A stretch of 64,000 nt of DNA from Rhodopseudomonas telluris (GTDB lineage Bacteria; Pseudomonadota; Alphaproteobacteria; Rhizobiales; Xanthobacteraceae). The notes below the pieces were generated by a model, which had not been told where the DNA came from, did no database searches, and saw only the letters and a list, made by a program, of their open reading frames with translations. This document shows, piece by piece, positions 7,374-15,671 of the stretch; position 1 is the stretch's first letter, and every line of letters begins with the position of its first letter. A program made the translations under genes and the position numbers. The stretch spans positions 434,001 through 498,000 of the forward strand of contig NZ_JBHLWM010000001.1 in NCBI RefSeq assembly GCF_042432815.1, written 5' to 3'.

Positions 7374-8750
7374 TTGGCGAAGATCACCACATCGACCAAG
7401 TCCTGCACCGTGAACCCGCTGCGGATGAGTCAGCCGCTCGGCGCGTCGCTCGCCTTCATGGGGCTGCGAAACTGCATGCCGCTGCTACACGGCTCGCAGG
7501 GCTGCACTTCATTCGGCCTAGTGCTGTTCGTTCGGCACTTCCGAGAATCGATCCCGATGCAGACCACAGCGATGAGCGAAGTCGCGACAGTGCTGGGCGG
7601 CTTCGATAATGTCGAGCAGGCGATCGTCAATATCGTCGGTCGCACCAAGCCCGACGTGATCGGGATCTGCACCACCGGCGTCACCGAGATCAAAGGCGAC
7701 GATCTCGACGGCTTCATCAAGGACGTGCGCAAGAAACATCCTGAACTGGCGAAGGTTGCGCTGGTGCCAGTGTCGACGCCGGACTTCAAGGGCGCGTTCG
7801 AGGACGGCTTCGCCGCGACTGTGACACGAATTGTCGAGACGCTGGTCGAGACGCCCGTGCCGAACGCCGCGCGCGATCCCGCGAGGCTCAACGTGCTGGC
7901 CGGTAGTCATCTCACGCCTGGCGACATCGACGAGCTGCGCGACCTCATCGAGGCGTTCGGCCTGATGCCGACCTTCCTGCCGGATATTTCCGGCTCGCTC
8001 GATGGCCATCTGCCCGATGATTTCACGCCGACGACTCACGGCGGCGTGTCGGTGGCCGAGGTCGCCACGATGGGCGCGGCGGCGCACACGCTCGCGCTCG
8101 GCGAACAGATGCGCGGCGCGGCCGAAGCACTCGAAGCAAAGGCCGGCGTGCCGTTCACGCTGCTGCGCCGGTTGACCGGGCTCGCGGCCGGCGACGAGCT
8201 CATGGCGACACTGGCGCAGATCAGCGGCCAGCCGGTGCCGCCGAAGTATCGGCGGCAGCGCAGCCAGTTGGTCGACGCGATGCTCGACGGCCACTTCTAT
8301 TTCGGCGGCAAACAGGTCGCGATCGGCGCCGAGCCGGACATGCTGTTGAACGTCGCGAGCTGGCTGGCCGATATGGGTTGCAGCGTCGCCGCCGCGGTCA
8401 CGACCACGAACTCGCCAGTGCTGGCGCAGGTGCCGAGCGACGAGGTGCTGATCGGCGATCTGGAAGATCTGGAGCGCCGCGCCGAGGGCTGCGATCTGCT
8501 GCTGACGCATTCGCACGGACGGCAGGCGTCGGAACGGCTCGGCGTGCCGCTGTTCCGCATCGGCCTGCCGATGTTCGACCGCCTCGGCGCCGCGCATCAG
8601 GTCGTGGTCGGATATCGCGGCACGCGCGATCTGATCTTCGCGATCGGCAACCAGTTCATCGCAACTATACGGGAGCCGGATGTGGACAGTTGGCGCACGC
8701 TCGCCACCAGCCAACCGGATCGGGTCGATGCGCCGCCTACGGCTCATTAG
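7374..8750 (+). CDS. nifN: FeMo-cofactor scaffold protein NifN (TTG start)
   Basis: 458 residues, the NifK-like half of the NifEN scaffold. The motif HGSQGCTSFGLVLFVRHF corresponds to the P-cluster region of NifK. I place the start at TTG 7374, giving MAKITTSTKSCTVNPL. It follows GAGGAGG at 7362-7368 by 5 bases and lies 10 bases after the nifE stop. The earlier in-frame ATG at 7182 would lie deep inside nifE and adds non-homologous sequence. The weak TTG codon with a strong ribosome site suggests expression coupled to nifE. Confidence 0.96.
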   Translation: MAKITTSTKSCTVNPLRMSQPLGASLAFMGLRNCMPLLHGSQGCTSFGLVLFVRHFRESIPMQTTAMSEVATVLGGFDNVEQAIVNIVGRTKPDVIGICTTGVTEIKGDDLDGFIKDVRKKHPELAKVALVPVSTPDFKGAFEDGFAATVTRIVETLVETPVPNAARDPARLNVLAGSHLTPGDIDELRDLIEAFGLMPTFLPDISGSLDGHLPDDFTPTTHGGVSVAEVATMGAAAHTLALGEQMRGAAEALEAKAGVPFTLLRRLTGLAAGDELMATLAQISGQPVPPKYRRQRSQLVDAMLDGHFYFGGKQVAIGAEPDMLLNVASWLADMGCSVAAAVTTTNSPVLAQVPSDEVLIGDLEDLERRAEGCDLLLTHSHGRQASERLGVPLFRIGLPMFDRLGAAHQVVVGYRGTRDLIFAIGNQFIATIREPDVDSWRTLATSQPDRVDAPPTAH

Positions 8751-8796
8751 GACGGAAGCGAAGGAGATCGTCGATGCACAGCAACGGAGGCGCGGC

Positions 8797-9195
8797 ATGA
8801 AGGTCGCTTTCACCACTCAGGATCTGAAGCGCGTGGACGCGCATTTCGGCTGGGCCAAGAACATAGCCATCTACGAGGTGACGGCCGAGGATTATCGCTT
8901 CGTGGAAGCCGTGCAGTTCGCCGAAGAGAAGGAAGACGGCAACGAGGACAAGCTGGCGGCGAAAATCGACGCCATCCGCGATTGCGCGATCGTGTATTGC
9001 GCGGCGATCGGCGGCTCCGGTGCGGCGCGCGTCGTTGCTGCCCAGGTTCACCCGCTCAAGCTGGCGCAGCCGGAGCTGATCACCGATCTGATCACCAAGC
9101 TGCAGGGCGTGTTGCGCGGCGTGCCGCCGCCGTGGCTGCGCAAGGCACTGCTGAAGGGCGAAGAGCGCAAGCTCGATTTCGCCGACGAGGTGTGA
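8797..9195 (+). CDS. nifX: NifX, FeMo-cofactor precursor carrier
   Basis: 132 residues of the NifX/NifB-C-terminal family. NifX binds cofactor precursor (NifB-co/VK-cluster) and passes it to NifEN. Family pattern: MKVAFTTQDLKRVDAHFGWAK at the start, the segment IVYCAAIGGSGAARVV, and the C-terminal RGVPPPWLRKAL. Start ATG 8797 is preceded by CGGAGG at 8785-8790; longer readings would overlap nifN without homology. The gene lies 46 bases after nifN and almost touches the DUF269 gene that follows. Confidence 0.96.
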   Translation: MKVAFTTQDLKRVDAHFGWAKNIAIYEVTAEDYRFVEAVQFAEEKEDGNEDKLAAKIDAIRDCAIVYCAAIGGSGAARVVAAQVHPLKLAQPELITDLITKLQGVLRGVPPPWLRKALLKGEERKLDFADEV

Positions 9196-9197
9196 GC

Positions 9198-9665
9198 ATG
9201 ACCGATACCACCACTGCGTCTCCCGACGTCGCGATCGACGCGCCGTTCGTCAAGGAATTGATCAAGCAGCTCCGAGCCCAGGACACCCACGGCACGTGGG
9301 AAAATCGCTCCGACCTCAAGCTGCTCGAACCTTACATCATCGACAGGGCCAAGCGTCGCGAGATCCCGCTGATGGGCGATCCGGACCCGGAAACGCTGTG
9401 GCGGCTCGAGCTGTTCTACAACGCGGTCGCGCTGTCGATCGAGCGCGAGACCAAGATCATGGTCTCGCCGATGATGAAGATGCATCACGAAGGCTTTGGC
9501 CGCCTGATCCTCAGCGCCGGCCGGCTGATCGTGATCAACAAGCACATGCGCGACGTGCATCGGTTCGGCTTCGATAATCTCGGCAAGCTGGCGGCGGAAG
9601 GCGACAAGCTGGTCACCGCGGGCGTCGAGATGATCCGGAAATTCCCTGACGTTGCAGCGTATTGA
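9198..9665 (+). CDS. NifX-associated nitrogen fixation protein (DUF269)
   Basis: 155 residues. The pattern ...FVKELIKQLRAQDTHGTWE...YIIDRAKRREIPLMGDPDPETLWRLELFYNAVALSIERET... is that of the DUF269 family, which almost always follows nifX. Molecular role unknown. The start ATG is 2 bases after the nifX stop, so the genes are translationally coupled. The strict co-occurrence with nifENX in diazotrophs suggests a part in cofactor assembly or protection; this is inference from context. Confidence 0.93.
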   Translation: MTDTTTASPDVAIDAPFVKELIKQLRAQDTHGTWENRSDLKLLEPYIIDRAKRREIPLMGDPDPETLWRLELFYNAVALSIERETKIMVSPMMKMHHEGFGRLILSAGRLIVINKHMRDVHRFGFDNLGKLAAEGDKLVTAGVEMIRKFPDVAAY

Positions 9666-9677
9666 AGGAAGGTAACC

Positions 9678-9884
9678 ATGGCGGACATCGAGACGCTGAA
9701 AGCCGAGATCAAGAAACTGTCGGCTCGCGCGACGACAATGAAAATGAATCTGCACGACCTGTCCGAGGAACTGCCGATCAACTGGCAGAACATCATGACG
9801 ATCGCGCAACAGACCCAGGACGCTTATGCGGCCCTCGAAGCCGCGCGCAAGACGCTGAAAGAGCTGGAAGCCAAGGCCGCCTAG
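9678..9884 (+). CDS. Small coiled-coil nif protein (DUF683, CCE_0567-type)
   Basis: 68 residues. MADIETLKAEIKKLSARATTMKMNLHDLSEELP followed by a second alanine- and lysine-rich helix fits the DUF683/CCE_0567 family, an all-helical small protein found after nifX and DUF269. Cyanobacterial members have been described as metal-binding helical hairpins. Ribosome site AAGGAAGG lies just before the ATG, and the gene starts 12 bases after the previous stop. Function unknown; context implies nitrogenase assembly. Confidence 0.9.
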   Translation: MADIETLKAEIKKLSARATTMKMNLHDLSEELPINWQNIMTIAQQTQDAYAALEAARKTLKELEAKAA

Positions 9885-9942
9885 GTAGCCGCGTGCGACA
9901 GCTCGCATCGCGCGGCAGATACCGCGCCGTAGGAGCATGATA

Positions 9943-10254
9943 ATGGCGATTTTCTCCACCCGCGACGGCCAGGCTTGGGAGCCGACCTACCTCACCGCGA
10001 TCGACGACAAGAAGTGCATCGGCTGCGGTCGCTGCCACAAGGTGTGCTCGCGCGACGTGATGCATCTGATGGGCGTCAACGAGGACGGCGAACTCGTCGC
10101 TTGTTCGTCCGACGACGATGACGACGATGAGGAATTCGTCCGCAAGGTGATGGTGCTGGACGCCGCCGGCAATTGCATCGGCTGCTCGGCCTGCGTTCGG
10201 GTCTGCCCGAAGGCCTGTCAGACTCACGTCAGGGCCAGCGAACTCGGGCTGTAA
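9943..10254 (+). CDS. fdxB: nif-specific ferredoxin III (2[4Fe-4S])
   Basis: 103 residues. Two cluster motifs: CIGCGRCHKVCSR (CxxCxxCxxxC) near residues 23-34 and CIGCSACVRVCPKAC near the C-terminus. The acidic run DDDDDDEE between them is characteristic of FdxB/ferredoxin III. It probably serves as electron donor to nitrogenase or to cofactor assembly enzymes. Two ATGs (9937 and 9943) are in frame. AGGAG at 9931-9935 sits only 1 base from the first but 7 from the second, so I prefer 9943. Part of the nifX-DUF269-DUF683-fdxB-nifQ block. Confidence 0.95.
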   Translation: MAIFSTRDGQAWEPTYLTAIDDKKCIGCGRCHKVCSRDVMHLMGVNEDGELVACSSDDDDDDEEFVRKVMVLDAAGNCIGCSACVRVCPKACQTHVRASELGL

Positions 10255-10265
10255 GGGAGCGGACC

Positions 10266-10967
10266 ATGCGCGGCGCGATGGATATGGCTCGGGATCAGTC
10301 GTCGCTGCCGCTCCGCGTCGCCGCCGCCGGATTCGCGTCGTCGCCAGCAGTGGTTTACCGCGCGCTCACCGGCTGTCTGCCGGCCGAGGCGCAGATCGAT
10401 GATGATCGTGCGTTCGACAGGCACGTGCTGGCGTCGATTCTCTCGGCCGCGATGACTGAGCCGGGGCCGATCATCGAGCGCTGCGGCTTGCCTGCCGATG
10501 ATTTTACCGCGCTGATCGTTGCTCAGTTTCCTCATGTTTCCGTGCTGCTGTCGGTCCTGGCGTTGGATGAGCCGGAGATCGACGACGAGGCGGTGATGCT
10601 GCGCGACCTGCTGCTCAAGCATCGCTCCACCACGGGCGAGATTGGCCGCTGGCTCGCCGCGATGGTGGCGCGGCGGGCGATCGAACCGGAGCATCTGTGG
10701 GAGGATCTCGGTCTGCGCAATCGCGCCGAGCTGTCGCGGCTGCTGACGCGCCACTTCGCTCCGCTGGCGCAGGGCAACACCCGTAACATGCGCTGGAAAC
10801 GCTACTTCTATCGCAAGCTCTGCGAGGACGACGGCCTGGTGATGTGCAGCACGCCGTCCTGCGCGCAGTGCAACGACTTCGCCGAGTGCTTCGGCGACGA
10901 AAGCGGCGAAAGCCGCATGGCCGCCCGGCGGCGAGAGGTTGAGCTGGCGGTCACCAGCGTGTCCTGA
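10266..10967 (+). CDS. nifQ: NifQ molybdenum donor for FeMo-cofactor
   Basis: 233 residues. NifQ is a Mo-Fe-S protein that gives molybdenum to NifEN/NifH during FeMo-co synthesis. The diagnostic C-terminal motif Cx4Cx2Cx5C is present as CSTPSCAQCNDFAEC (near residues 198-212), preceded by the family segment NMRWKRYFYRKLCEDDG. AGGGAG lies just before the ATG, 11 bases after fdxB. It is probably the last gene of the nifHDK transcript, because a large palindromic repeat follows directly. Confidence 0.96.
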   Translation: MRGAMDMARDQSSLPLRVAAAGFASSPAVVYRALTGCLPAEAQIDDDRAFDRHVLASILSAAMTEPGPIIERCGLPADDFTALIVAQFPHVSVLLSVLALDEPEIDDEAVMLRDLLLKHRSTTGEIGRWLAAMVARRAIEPEHLWEDLGLRNRAELSRLLTRHFAPLAQGNTRNMRWKRYFYRKLCEDDGLVMCSTPSCAQCNDFAECFGDESGESRMAARRREVELAVTSVS

Positions 10968-10982
10968 CGGAGCGACGCCGTC

Positions 10983-11136
10983 CTTCACCCTCCCCTGGAG
11001 GGGGAGGGTCGCTCGCGTAGCGAGCGGGGTGGGGTGGCGAAGTTATGAAACCCTGTGCCCGCGGCTCACCCCACCCCGTCCCGCATCCCGCTGCGCGGGC
11101 TGCGTGCCGACCCTCCCCCTCCAGGGGAGGGTGAAG
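10983..11136. repeat. Long inverted repeat (palindromic intergenic element, CCTCCCC family)
   Basis: CTTCACCCTCCCCTGGAGG near 10984 is matched by its reverse complement, CCTCCAGGGGAGGGTGAAG, near 11118-11136. Inner parts (GGGGTGGGGTG and CACCCCACCCC) also pair. The whole 154-base unit can fold into one long hairpin. A related CTCTCCCGC element lies at 24292-24432. It sits between nifQ and the HesB-type gene, where it could end or protect the nifH-Q transcript. Confidence 0.8.
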
Positions 11137-11207
11137 AGAGCGCCGGCGCACCGTGCTCCCGGACTATTAGCTGCGAGCCGTTGTCGGAAACCGTCGTCTT
11201 TCGACCA

Positions 11208-11223
11208 TGTCGCAACCCTGACA
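11208..11223 (+). promoter_or_regulatory. NifA upstream activator site for the iscA-nifUSVW operon
   Basis: TGT-CGCAACCCTG-ACA, a perfect TGT-N10-ACA, 75 bases upstream of the -24 element at 11283. Confidence 0.82.
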
Positions 11224-11282
11224 TTTCCCCGCGGTCTCCTAAACAAGTAACAACTCCAGTGGCTTGCCGCCGTGCTGCGGCG

Positions 11283-11297
11283 TGGCACGGGGGTTGC
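11283..11297 (+). promoter_or_regulatory. Sigma54 promoter before the IscA/HesB gene
   Basis: TGGCAC-GGGGG-TTGC followed by A; a perfect -24/-12 element 37 bases before the ATG at 11334. It makes a second NifA-dependent unit starting with the IscA-type gene. Confidence 0.92.
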
Positions 11298-11333
11298 AAT
11301 CCCTCATGTCGGACCCAACGCAAGGAGCCGATC

Positions 11334-11654
11334 ATGATCATTCTGACCGAACAAGCCGGGAATGCCGTCAAGGCCGCGATGTCGCGGGCAGGCAAGACCG
11401 AGGGGGGACTGCGGGTCATGGTCGAGGCGGGCGGTTGCGCCGGCTACAAGTACTTGATCGGTCTCGACCCCGCGCCGCGAGATGATGATGCGGTGGTCGA
11501 AGCTGCCGGTGTCCGGGTGTTCGTCGATCCGGATTCGCAGCCGCTGCTCAGCGGTATGACGATCGACTTCGTCGAGAGCCTGGAAGGCTCGGGCTTTACC
11601 TTCGACAACCCGAATGCCGAGAACAAATGCGGCTGCGGCAAGTCGTTTGGTTGA
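11334..11654 (+). CDS. nif-associated IscA/HesB-type Fe-S carrier
   Basis: 106 residues of the A-type Fe-S carrier family. The three conserved cysteines are in GGCAGYKYLIGL (about residue 36) and the C-terminal CGCGKSF. The family receives or delivers [4Fe-4S] or [2Fe-2S] clusters. Its position first in an operon with nifU and nifS marks it as the nif version (called iscA-nif or hesB in other diazotrophs). Start ATG 11334 follows AAGGAG by 6 bases; the long upstream reading would run into the palindromic repeat and the promoter, so it is rejected. Confidence 0.94.
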   Translation: MIILTEQAGNAVKAAMSRAGKTEGGLRVMVEAGGCAGYKYLIGLDPAPRDDDAVVEAAGVRVFVDPDSQPLLSGMTIDFVESLEGSGFTFDNPNAENKCGCGKSFG

Positions 11655-11694
11655 GGCAAAGCTGAGGCAAACTTCAGGCAGGGAGTTGTTCGTC

Positions 11695-12693
11695 ATGCTC
11701 GGCAATCTCGACAGGCTCGACGACCACTTCGACCGCCCGCGCAACGTCGGCGTGCTGCTGCTGGCCAACGCGGTCGGCTCGTTCGGTACCCTGCGGTGGG
11801 GCGATGCGGTCAAGCTGATGCTGCGGATTGATCCGCGAAGCAATCGCATCGACCGCGCGACCTTCCAGGCGTTCGGCTGCAGCGCGGCGATCGCGGCGGC
11901 GTCGGCGACGACCGAACTGCTCAGCGGCAAGACGCTCGACGATGCGGCGTCGATCAGCGCCGCCGATATCGCCGACGCTCTCGGCGGTCTGCCGGCTGAG
12001 CGGATGTACTGCGCGGTGATGAGCTACGAGGCGCTGCACCGTGCGATCGCGTCGTATCGCGGCGGCGCGGTGCTGCGCGAAGGCGAGGGGACGCCGTCGT
12101 GCAAATGCCTCAGCGTCAGCCAGATGATGATCGAGCGCACCATCCGCTTCAACCGGCTCACCAGCATGGAGCAGGTGACGCAGTACACCAAGGCGGCGGG
12201 GAGCTGCAGCTCCTGCTTCAAGCAGATCGAGGGCCTGCTGGCGCGCGTCAATGCCGAGATGGTCGAGGACGGACTGATCGACAAGCACGACGCGTATCAG
12301 CTCGGCTCGACGCCGCAGCGCGCGGTCGATCTGAAGCCGCGCGGCGAGCCGCAGCCCGGCACGAATATTTTCTCGGCCAAGACCGCGCCGGTGCATTTGC
12401 GGCCGACACCGCGGCCCGAGCCGGCGCGAGCGGCGCCGGCTGCGACGGCGACGCTCGAACTCGACGCTCCGACGCAGGCGACGATGATCGCCGAAGCGCT
12501 CGACGAACTACGCCCGCATCTGAAGCGCGACGGCGGAGACTGCGAACTCGTCAGCATCGAGGGCAACATTGTCTATGTCCGGCTGTCGGGCAATTGCGTC
12601 GGCTGCCAGCTCTCGTCGGTGACGCTGTCTGGCGTCCAGGCCCGGCTCGCCGAGAAGATCGGCCGGCCCTTGCGCGTGGTGCCGGTGTCATGA
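11695..12693 (+). CDS. nifU: NifU Fe-S scaffold with Trp at the Cys35 position
   Basis: 332 residues in three modules: an IscU-like N-terminal domain (1-125), a central [2Fe-2S] domain with CKC and CSSC (about 136-175), and a C-terminal Nfu domain with CVGC (about 305). It receives sulfur from NifS and builds clusters for nitrogenase. With the ATG at 11695 the numbering equals Azotobacter NifU: Cys62 (FGCSAA) and Cys106 (MYCAVM) are present, but position 35 is Trp (TLRWGDA; codon TGG at 11797-11799) where the classical scaffold has Cys. Asp37 is kept. The N-terminal scaffold may therefore be altered, with more load on the C-terminal site. Confidence 0.96.
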   Translation: MLGNLDRLDDHFDRPRNVGVLLLANAVGSFGTLRWGDAVKLMLRIDPRSNRIDRATFQAFGCSAAIAAASATTELLSGKTLDDAASISAADIADALGGLPAERMYCAVMSYEALHRAIASYRGGAVLREGEGTPSCKCLSVSQMMIERTIRFNRLTSMEQVTQYTKAAGSCSSCFKQIEGLLARVNAEMVEDGLIDKHDAYQLGSTPQRAVDLKPRGEPQPGTNIFSAKTAPVHLRPTPRPEPARAAPAATATLELDAPTQATMIAEALDELRPHLKRDGGDCELVSIEGNIVYVRLSGNCVGCQLSSVTLSGVQARLAEKIGRPLRVVPVS

Positions 12694-13919
12694 CGGAGTC
12701 TCGTGTCGCACAGCCTTCGGCCGACATCGTCTATCTCGACGCCAACGCGACGACGCGCACCGATCCGCGCGTGGTCGATGCGATGCTGCCGTTCTTCTCC
12801 GGTTACTTCGGCAATCCGTCGTCGAAGCATGCGCTCGGCGGCCACGCCGCGCGGGCGGTGAAGCGCGGGCGCGATCAATTGCAGGCGCTGCTCGGCGCCG
12901 CGTCGCCGCACGATATCATCTTCACCTCCGGCGGCACCGAAAGTATCAACACGGCGATCCTGTCGGCGCTGGAAGCGATGCCGCGGCGACGCGAGATCAT
13001 CACCACCGCGGTGGAGCATCCGGCCGTGATGGCGCTGTGCGCCTGGCTGGAGAAGACCAAGGGCATTCGCGTTCACGTCATCCCGGTCGATCGCCAGGGC
13101 CGTCTCGATATCGCAGCGTATCGCGCGGCGCTGTCGGATCGCGTCGCGCTGGTCTCGATGATGTGGGCCAACAACGAGACCGGCGTGCTCAACCCGGTCG
13201 CCGATCTGGCCGAACTCGCCAAGGAAGTCGGCGCGCTGTTTCACACCGATGCGGTGCAGGCCGTCGGCAAATGTCCGATCGATCTGCAATCCACCGCCAT
13301 CGATATGCTGTCGCTGTCCGGCCACAAGCTGCACGGACCGAAGGGCATCGGCGCGCTTTATGTCCGCAGCGGCGTCGCTTTCAAGCCGCAGATCAAGGGC
13401 GGCCAGCACGAACGCGGCCGCCGCGCCGGCACCGAGAATGTGCCGGGCATCGTCGGCCTCGGCATCGCAGCGGAGTTGGCCGCCGAGGCGATGGCGGACG
13501 AAGACATCCGGGTGCGCGGTCTGCGCGATCGGCTGGAGCGCGAGATCCTGGCGCAGGTCGATCACTGCGTCGCGGTCGGCGCCCGCGCCGAGCGGCTGCC
13601 GAACACATCGACCATCGCGTTCTCCTTCATCGACAGCGAGGCGATCGTGACGCTGCTCGACCGCGCCGGCATCGCAGCGTCGATGGGCTCGGCCTGTTCG
13701 ACCGGCTCGTTCGAACCTTCGCATGTGCTGGTGGCGATGAACGTTGCCGAGGAAGCGGTGCGCGGCGGCGTGCGGTTCTCGCTGTCGCGCGACAACACCG
13801 ACGCCGACATCGACCGCGCGCTCGCGGTGATTCCGGGCGTGATCGCGAAGCTGCGGGCGATCTCGCCGTTCTGTGCCAACCAGGGAGCGCCGCAGGCGCT
13901 GGGGCGTGCGCATGTCTGA
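12690..13919 (+). CDS. nifS: NifS cysteine desulfurase
   Basis: 409 residues. This PLP enzyme releases sulfur from cysteine as a persulfide for NifU. The N-terminus is VYLDANATTRTDPRV. The PLP lysine lies in LSLSGHKLHGPKGIG (about residue 213). The catalytic Cys lies in MGSACSTGSFEPSHV (about 337), with the SSxR-like loop typical of the NifS/IscS group I. ATGA overlap with the nifU stop (12690-12693) signals translational coupling. Reading further upstream in this frame gives only a shadow of nifU. Confidence 0.97.
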   Translation: MTESRVAQPSADIVYLDANATTRTDPRVVDAMLPFFSGYFGNPSSKHALGGHAARAVKRGRDQLQALLGAASPHDIIFTSGGTESINTAILSALEAMPRRREIITTAVEHPAVMALCAWLEKTKGIRVHVIPVDRQGRLDIAAYRAALSDRVALVSMMWANNETGVLNPVADLAELAKEVGALFHTDAVQAVGKCPIDLQSTAIDMLSLSGHKLHGPKGIGALYVRSGVAFKPQIKGGQHERGRRAGTENVPGIVGLGIAAELAAEAMADEDIRVRGLRDRLEREILAQVDHCVAVGARAERLPNTSTIAFSFIDSEAIVTLLDRAGIAASMGSACSTGSFEPSHVLVAMNVAEEAVRGGVRFSLSRDNTDADIDRALAVIPGVIAKLRAISPFCANQGAPQALGRAHV

Positions 13920-15081
13920 TCTCGCTGCCTCCAACGCGTCGCCGCTCCCGGTCGTGCTCAACGACACCACGTTGCGCGACGGCGAGCAGGCGCCCGGCGT
14001 CGCCTTCTCGGCTGCCGAAAAGCTCGCCATCGCCAGAGTACTCGCCGCTGCCGGCGTGCCGGAGATCGAGGCCGGGACGCCGGCGATGGGACCCGACGAG
14101 ATCGCGGCGATCCGTGCCATCGTCGAGGCCGGCCTGCCGCTGACCACGATCGCGTGGTGCCGGATGCGCACCGAGGATGTCGACGCCGCGCTTGCGGCCG
14201 GCGTCTCGATGGTCAACGTCTCGGTGCCGGTGTCGGACGTTCAGATCGCCGCCAAGCTCGGCGGGCGTCGCAGCAACGCGATCGAAACCGTGAAGCGCGT
14301 CGTCGGCTATGCACGCGACAAGGGTCTGGAGGTCGCGGTCGGCGGCGAGGATTCGTCGCGCGCCGATCCGGAGTTTCTCGCCGAAGTGATCGCGACCGCC
14401 AAGGCCGCCGGCGCGCGGCGCTTCCGCATCGCCGATACGCTCAGCGTGCTCGATCCGTTCAGCAGCTTCAAGCTGCTCGCGGCGCTGCGCGCGACCACCG
14501 ATCTCGAACTGGAATTTCACGGCCACGACGATCTCGGCCTCGCCACCGCCAACACGCTGGCGGCGGTGCAGGCCGGCGCCACCCACGCCTCCGTCACGGT
14601 GATCGGCCTCGGCGAGCGCGCCGGCAATGCGCCGCTCGAAGAGATCGCGGTGGCGCTGAAGCAGCTCTATGGCCGCGACACCGGCGTGGTGTTGTCGGAA
14701 CTGCGCCACGTCGCCGACGTGGTGGCGGAAGCCGCGGCGCGCACGATCCCGCTCAACAAGGCGATCGTCGGCGAGCACGTCTTCACCCATGAATCTGGCA
14801 TCCATGTCGACGGCCTGCTCAAGGATCAGCGCACCTATCAGTCGCTCGACCCGTTGCTGCTCGGCCGCGCCAACCGCATCGTGATCGGCAAGCATTCCGG
14901 CCTGTCGGCGATCACCTCGTCGCTCGCCCGGCTCAACCTGCCGGCGACCGCCGACGAGGCGCAGGGGATTTTGGCGCAAGTGCGCCGCTACGCGGTCGCC
15001 CACAAGGGCCCGGTCGGCAACGACACATTGACGGCGATCTGGCGCGAAGTCCGCGACCGGCGGATGTCGAGCTGTGCGTGA
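13912..15081 (+). CDS. nifV: Homocitrate synthase NifV
   Basis: 389 residues. It condenses acetyl-CoA and 2-oxoglutarate to homocitrate, the organic ligand of FeMo-cofactor. It has the HMGL-like TIM barrel signature LNDTTLRDGEQAPGVAFS at residues 16-33, the metal-binding LEFHGHDDLGLATAN (about 200-214) and GLGERAGNAPLEE (about 230-242). The start ATG 13912 overlaps the nifS end by 8 bases; the longer start at 13873 would add an arginine-rich tail read from nifS. Without NifV, nitrogenase carries citrate and performs poorly. Confidence 0.96.
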   Translation: MSDLAASNASPLPVVLNDTTLRDGEQAPGVAFSAAEKLAIARVLAAAGVPEIEAGTPAMGPDEIAAIRAIVEAGLPLTTIAWCRMRTEDVDAALAAGVSMVNVSVPVSDVQIAAKLGGRRSNAIETVKRVVGYARDKGLEVAVGGEDSSRADPEFLAEVIATAKAAGARRFRIADTLSVLDPFSSFKLLAALRATTDLELEFHGHDDLGLATANTLAAVQAGATHASVTVIGLGERAGNAPLEEIAVALKQLYGRDTGVVLSELRHVADVVAEAAARTIPLNKAIVGEHVFTHESGIHVDGLLKDQRTYQSLDPLLLGRANRIVIGKHSGLSAITSSLARLNLPATADEAQGILAQVRRYAVAHKGPVGNDTLTAIWREVRDRRMSSCA

Positions 15082-15118
15082 GGGGTGGCGTTTGATCATG
15101 CAGCGTAAACTCTCCCCG

Positions 15119-15236
15119 CGTCATTGCGAGCACCCGGATCGGCGCTGCGCGCCGTCCGGGCACAGGCTCCGCGAAGCAATCCAGCGCCACACGCGCGGCG
15201 CTGGATTGCTTCGTCGCTGCGCTCCTCGCAATGACG
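15119..15236. repeat. Palindromic element, CGTCATTGCGAG family
   Basis: CGTCATTGCGAG at 15119-15130 is matched by CTCGCAATGACG at 15225-15236. An inner pair, GAAGCAATCCAGCGCC and GGCGCTGGATTGCTTC, extends the stem. This is a common repeat type in Rhizobiales intergenic DNA. It separates nifV from nifW without an obvious new promoter. Confidence 0.85.
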
Positions 15237-15279
15237 GCGGGGAGGGGCTGGTTGCTAACCATAAGCGAAGGAGAATGAC

Positions 15280-15636
15280 ATGACCGCGTCCCTGGCGACC
15301 ACGACCGAGCCCGCCGATATCATCGGCCAGCTGCAGCGCGCCGGTTCGGCGGAGGAGTTCTTTCAGCTGCTCGGCGTCGATTACGACCCGAAGCTGCTCA
15401 ACGTCGCGCGCCTGCACATTCTCCGGCGCATGGGGCAGTACCTCGCCGGTGAGGATCTCGCCGGCCTGCCGGCCGAGGAGGCTGCCGCGCGCTGCAAGGC
15501 GGTGCTCGAGCGGGCCTATGCGGACTTCGTCGCCTCGTCGCCGCTCGATCAGCGCGTCTTCAAGGTGCTCAAGGACGCCGTGGCGCCGAAGGTCCCGCGC
15601 AAGGCGGCGTTCGTGTCGCTCGACACGCTGAAGTAA
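15280..15636 (+). CDS. nifW: Nitrogenase stabilizing/protective protein NifW
   Basis: 118 residues. NifW binds the MoFe protein and helps to protect or mature it. The pattern GSAEEFFQLLGVDYDPKLLNVARLHILRRMGQYL is that of the family, with the C-terminal VPRKAAFVSLDTLK. AAGGAGAATGAC precedes the ATG. It is separated from nifV by a palindromic repeat and has no RpoN-type promoter of its own, so it is probably read through from the nifUSV transcript. Confidence 0.94.
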   Translation: MTASLATTTEPADIIGQLQRAGSAEEFFQLLGVDYDPKLLNVARLHILRRMGQYLAGEDLAGLPAEEAAARCKAVLERAYADFVASSPLDQRVFKVLKDAVAPKVPRKAAFVSLDTLK

Positions 15637-15671
15637 CCGCGGCGTACATTTCACCGAAAATACTTACCTTT

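Larger units (their letters stand above)
10968..11333. other. 366-base gap between nifQ and the IscA/HesB gene
   Basis: No gene seen. It holds the palindromic element at 10983-11136, a NifA site at 11208-11223, a sigma54 promoter at 11283-11297 and a leader with the ribosome site AAGGAG at 11322-11327. Confidence 0.75.

Noticed and set aside
12099..12689. Possible long N-terminal extension of NifS
   Set aside because: It reads through nifU in another frame with no homology; the ATGA junction at 12690 gives the normal NifS start.
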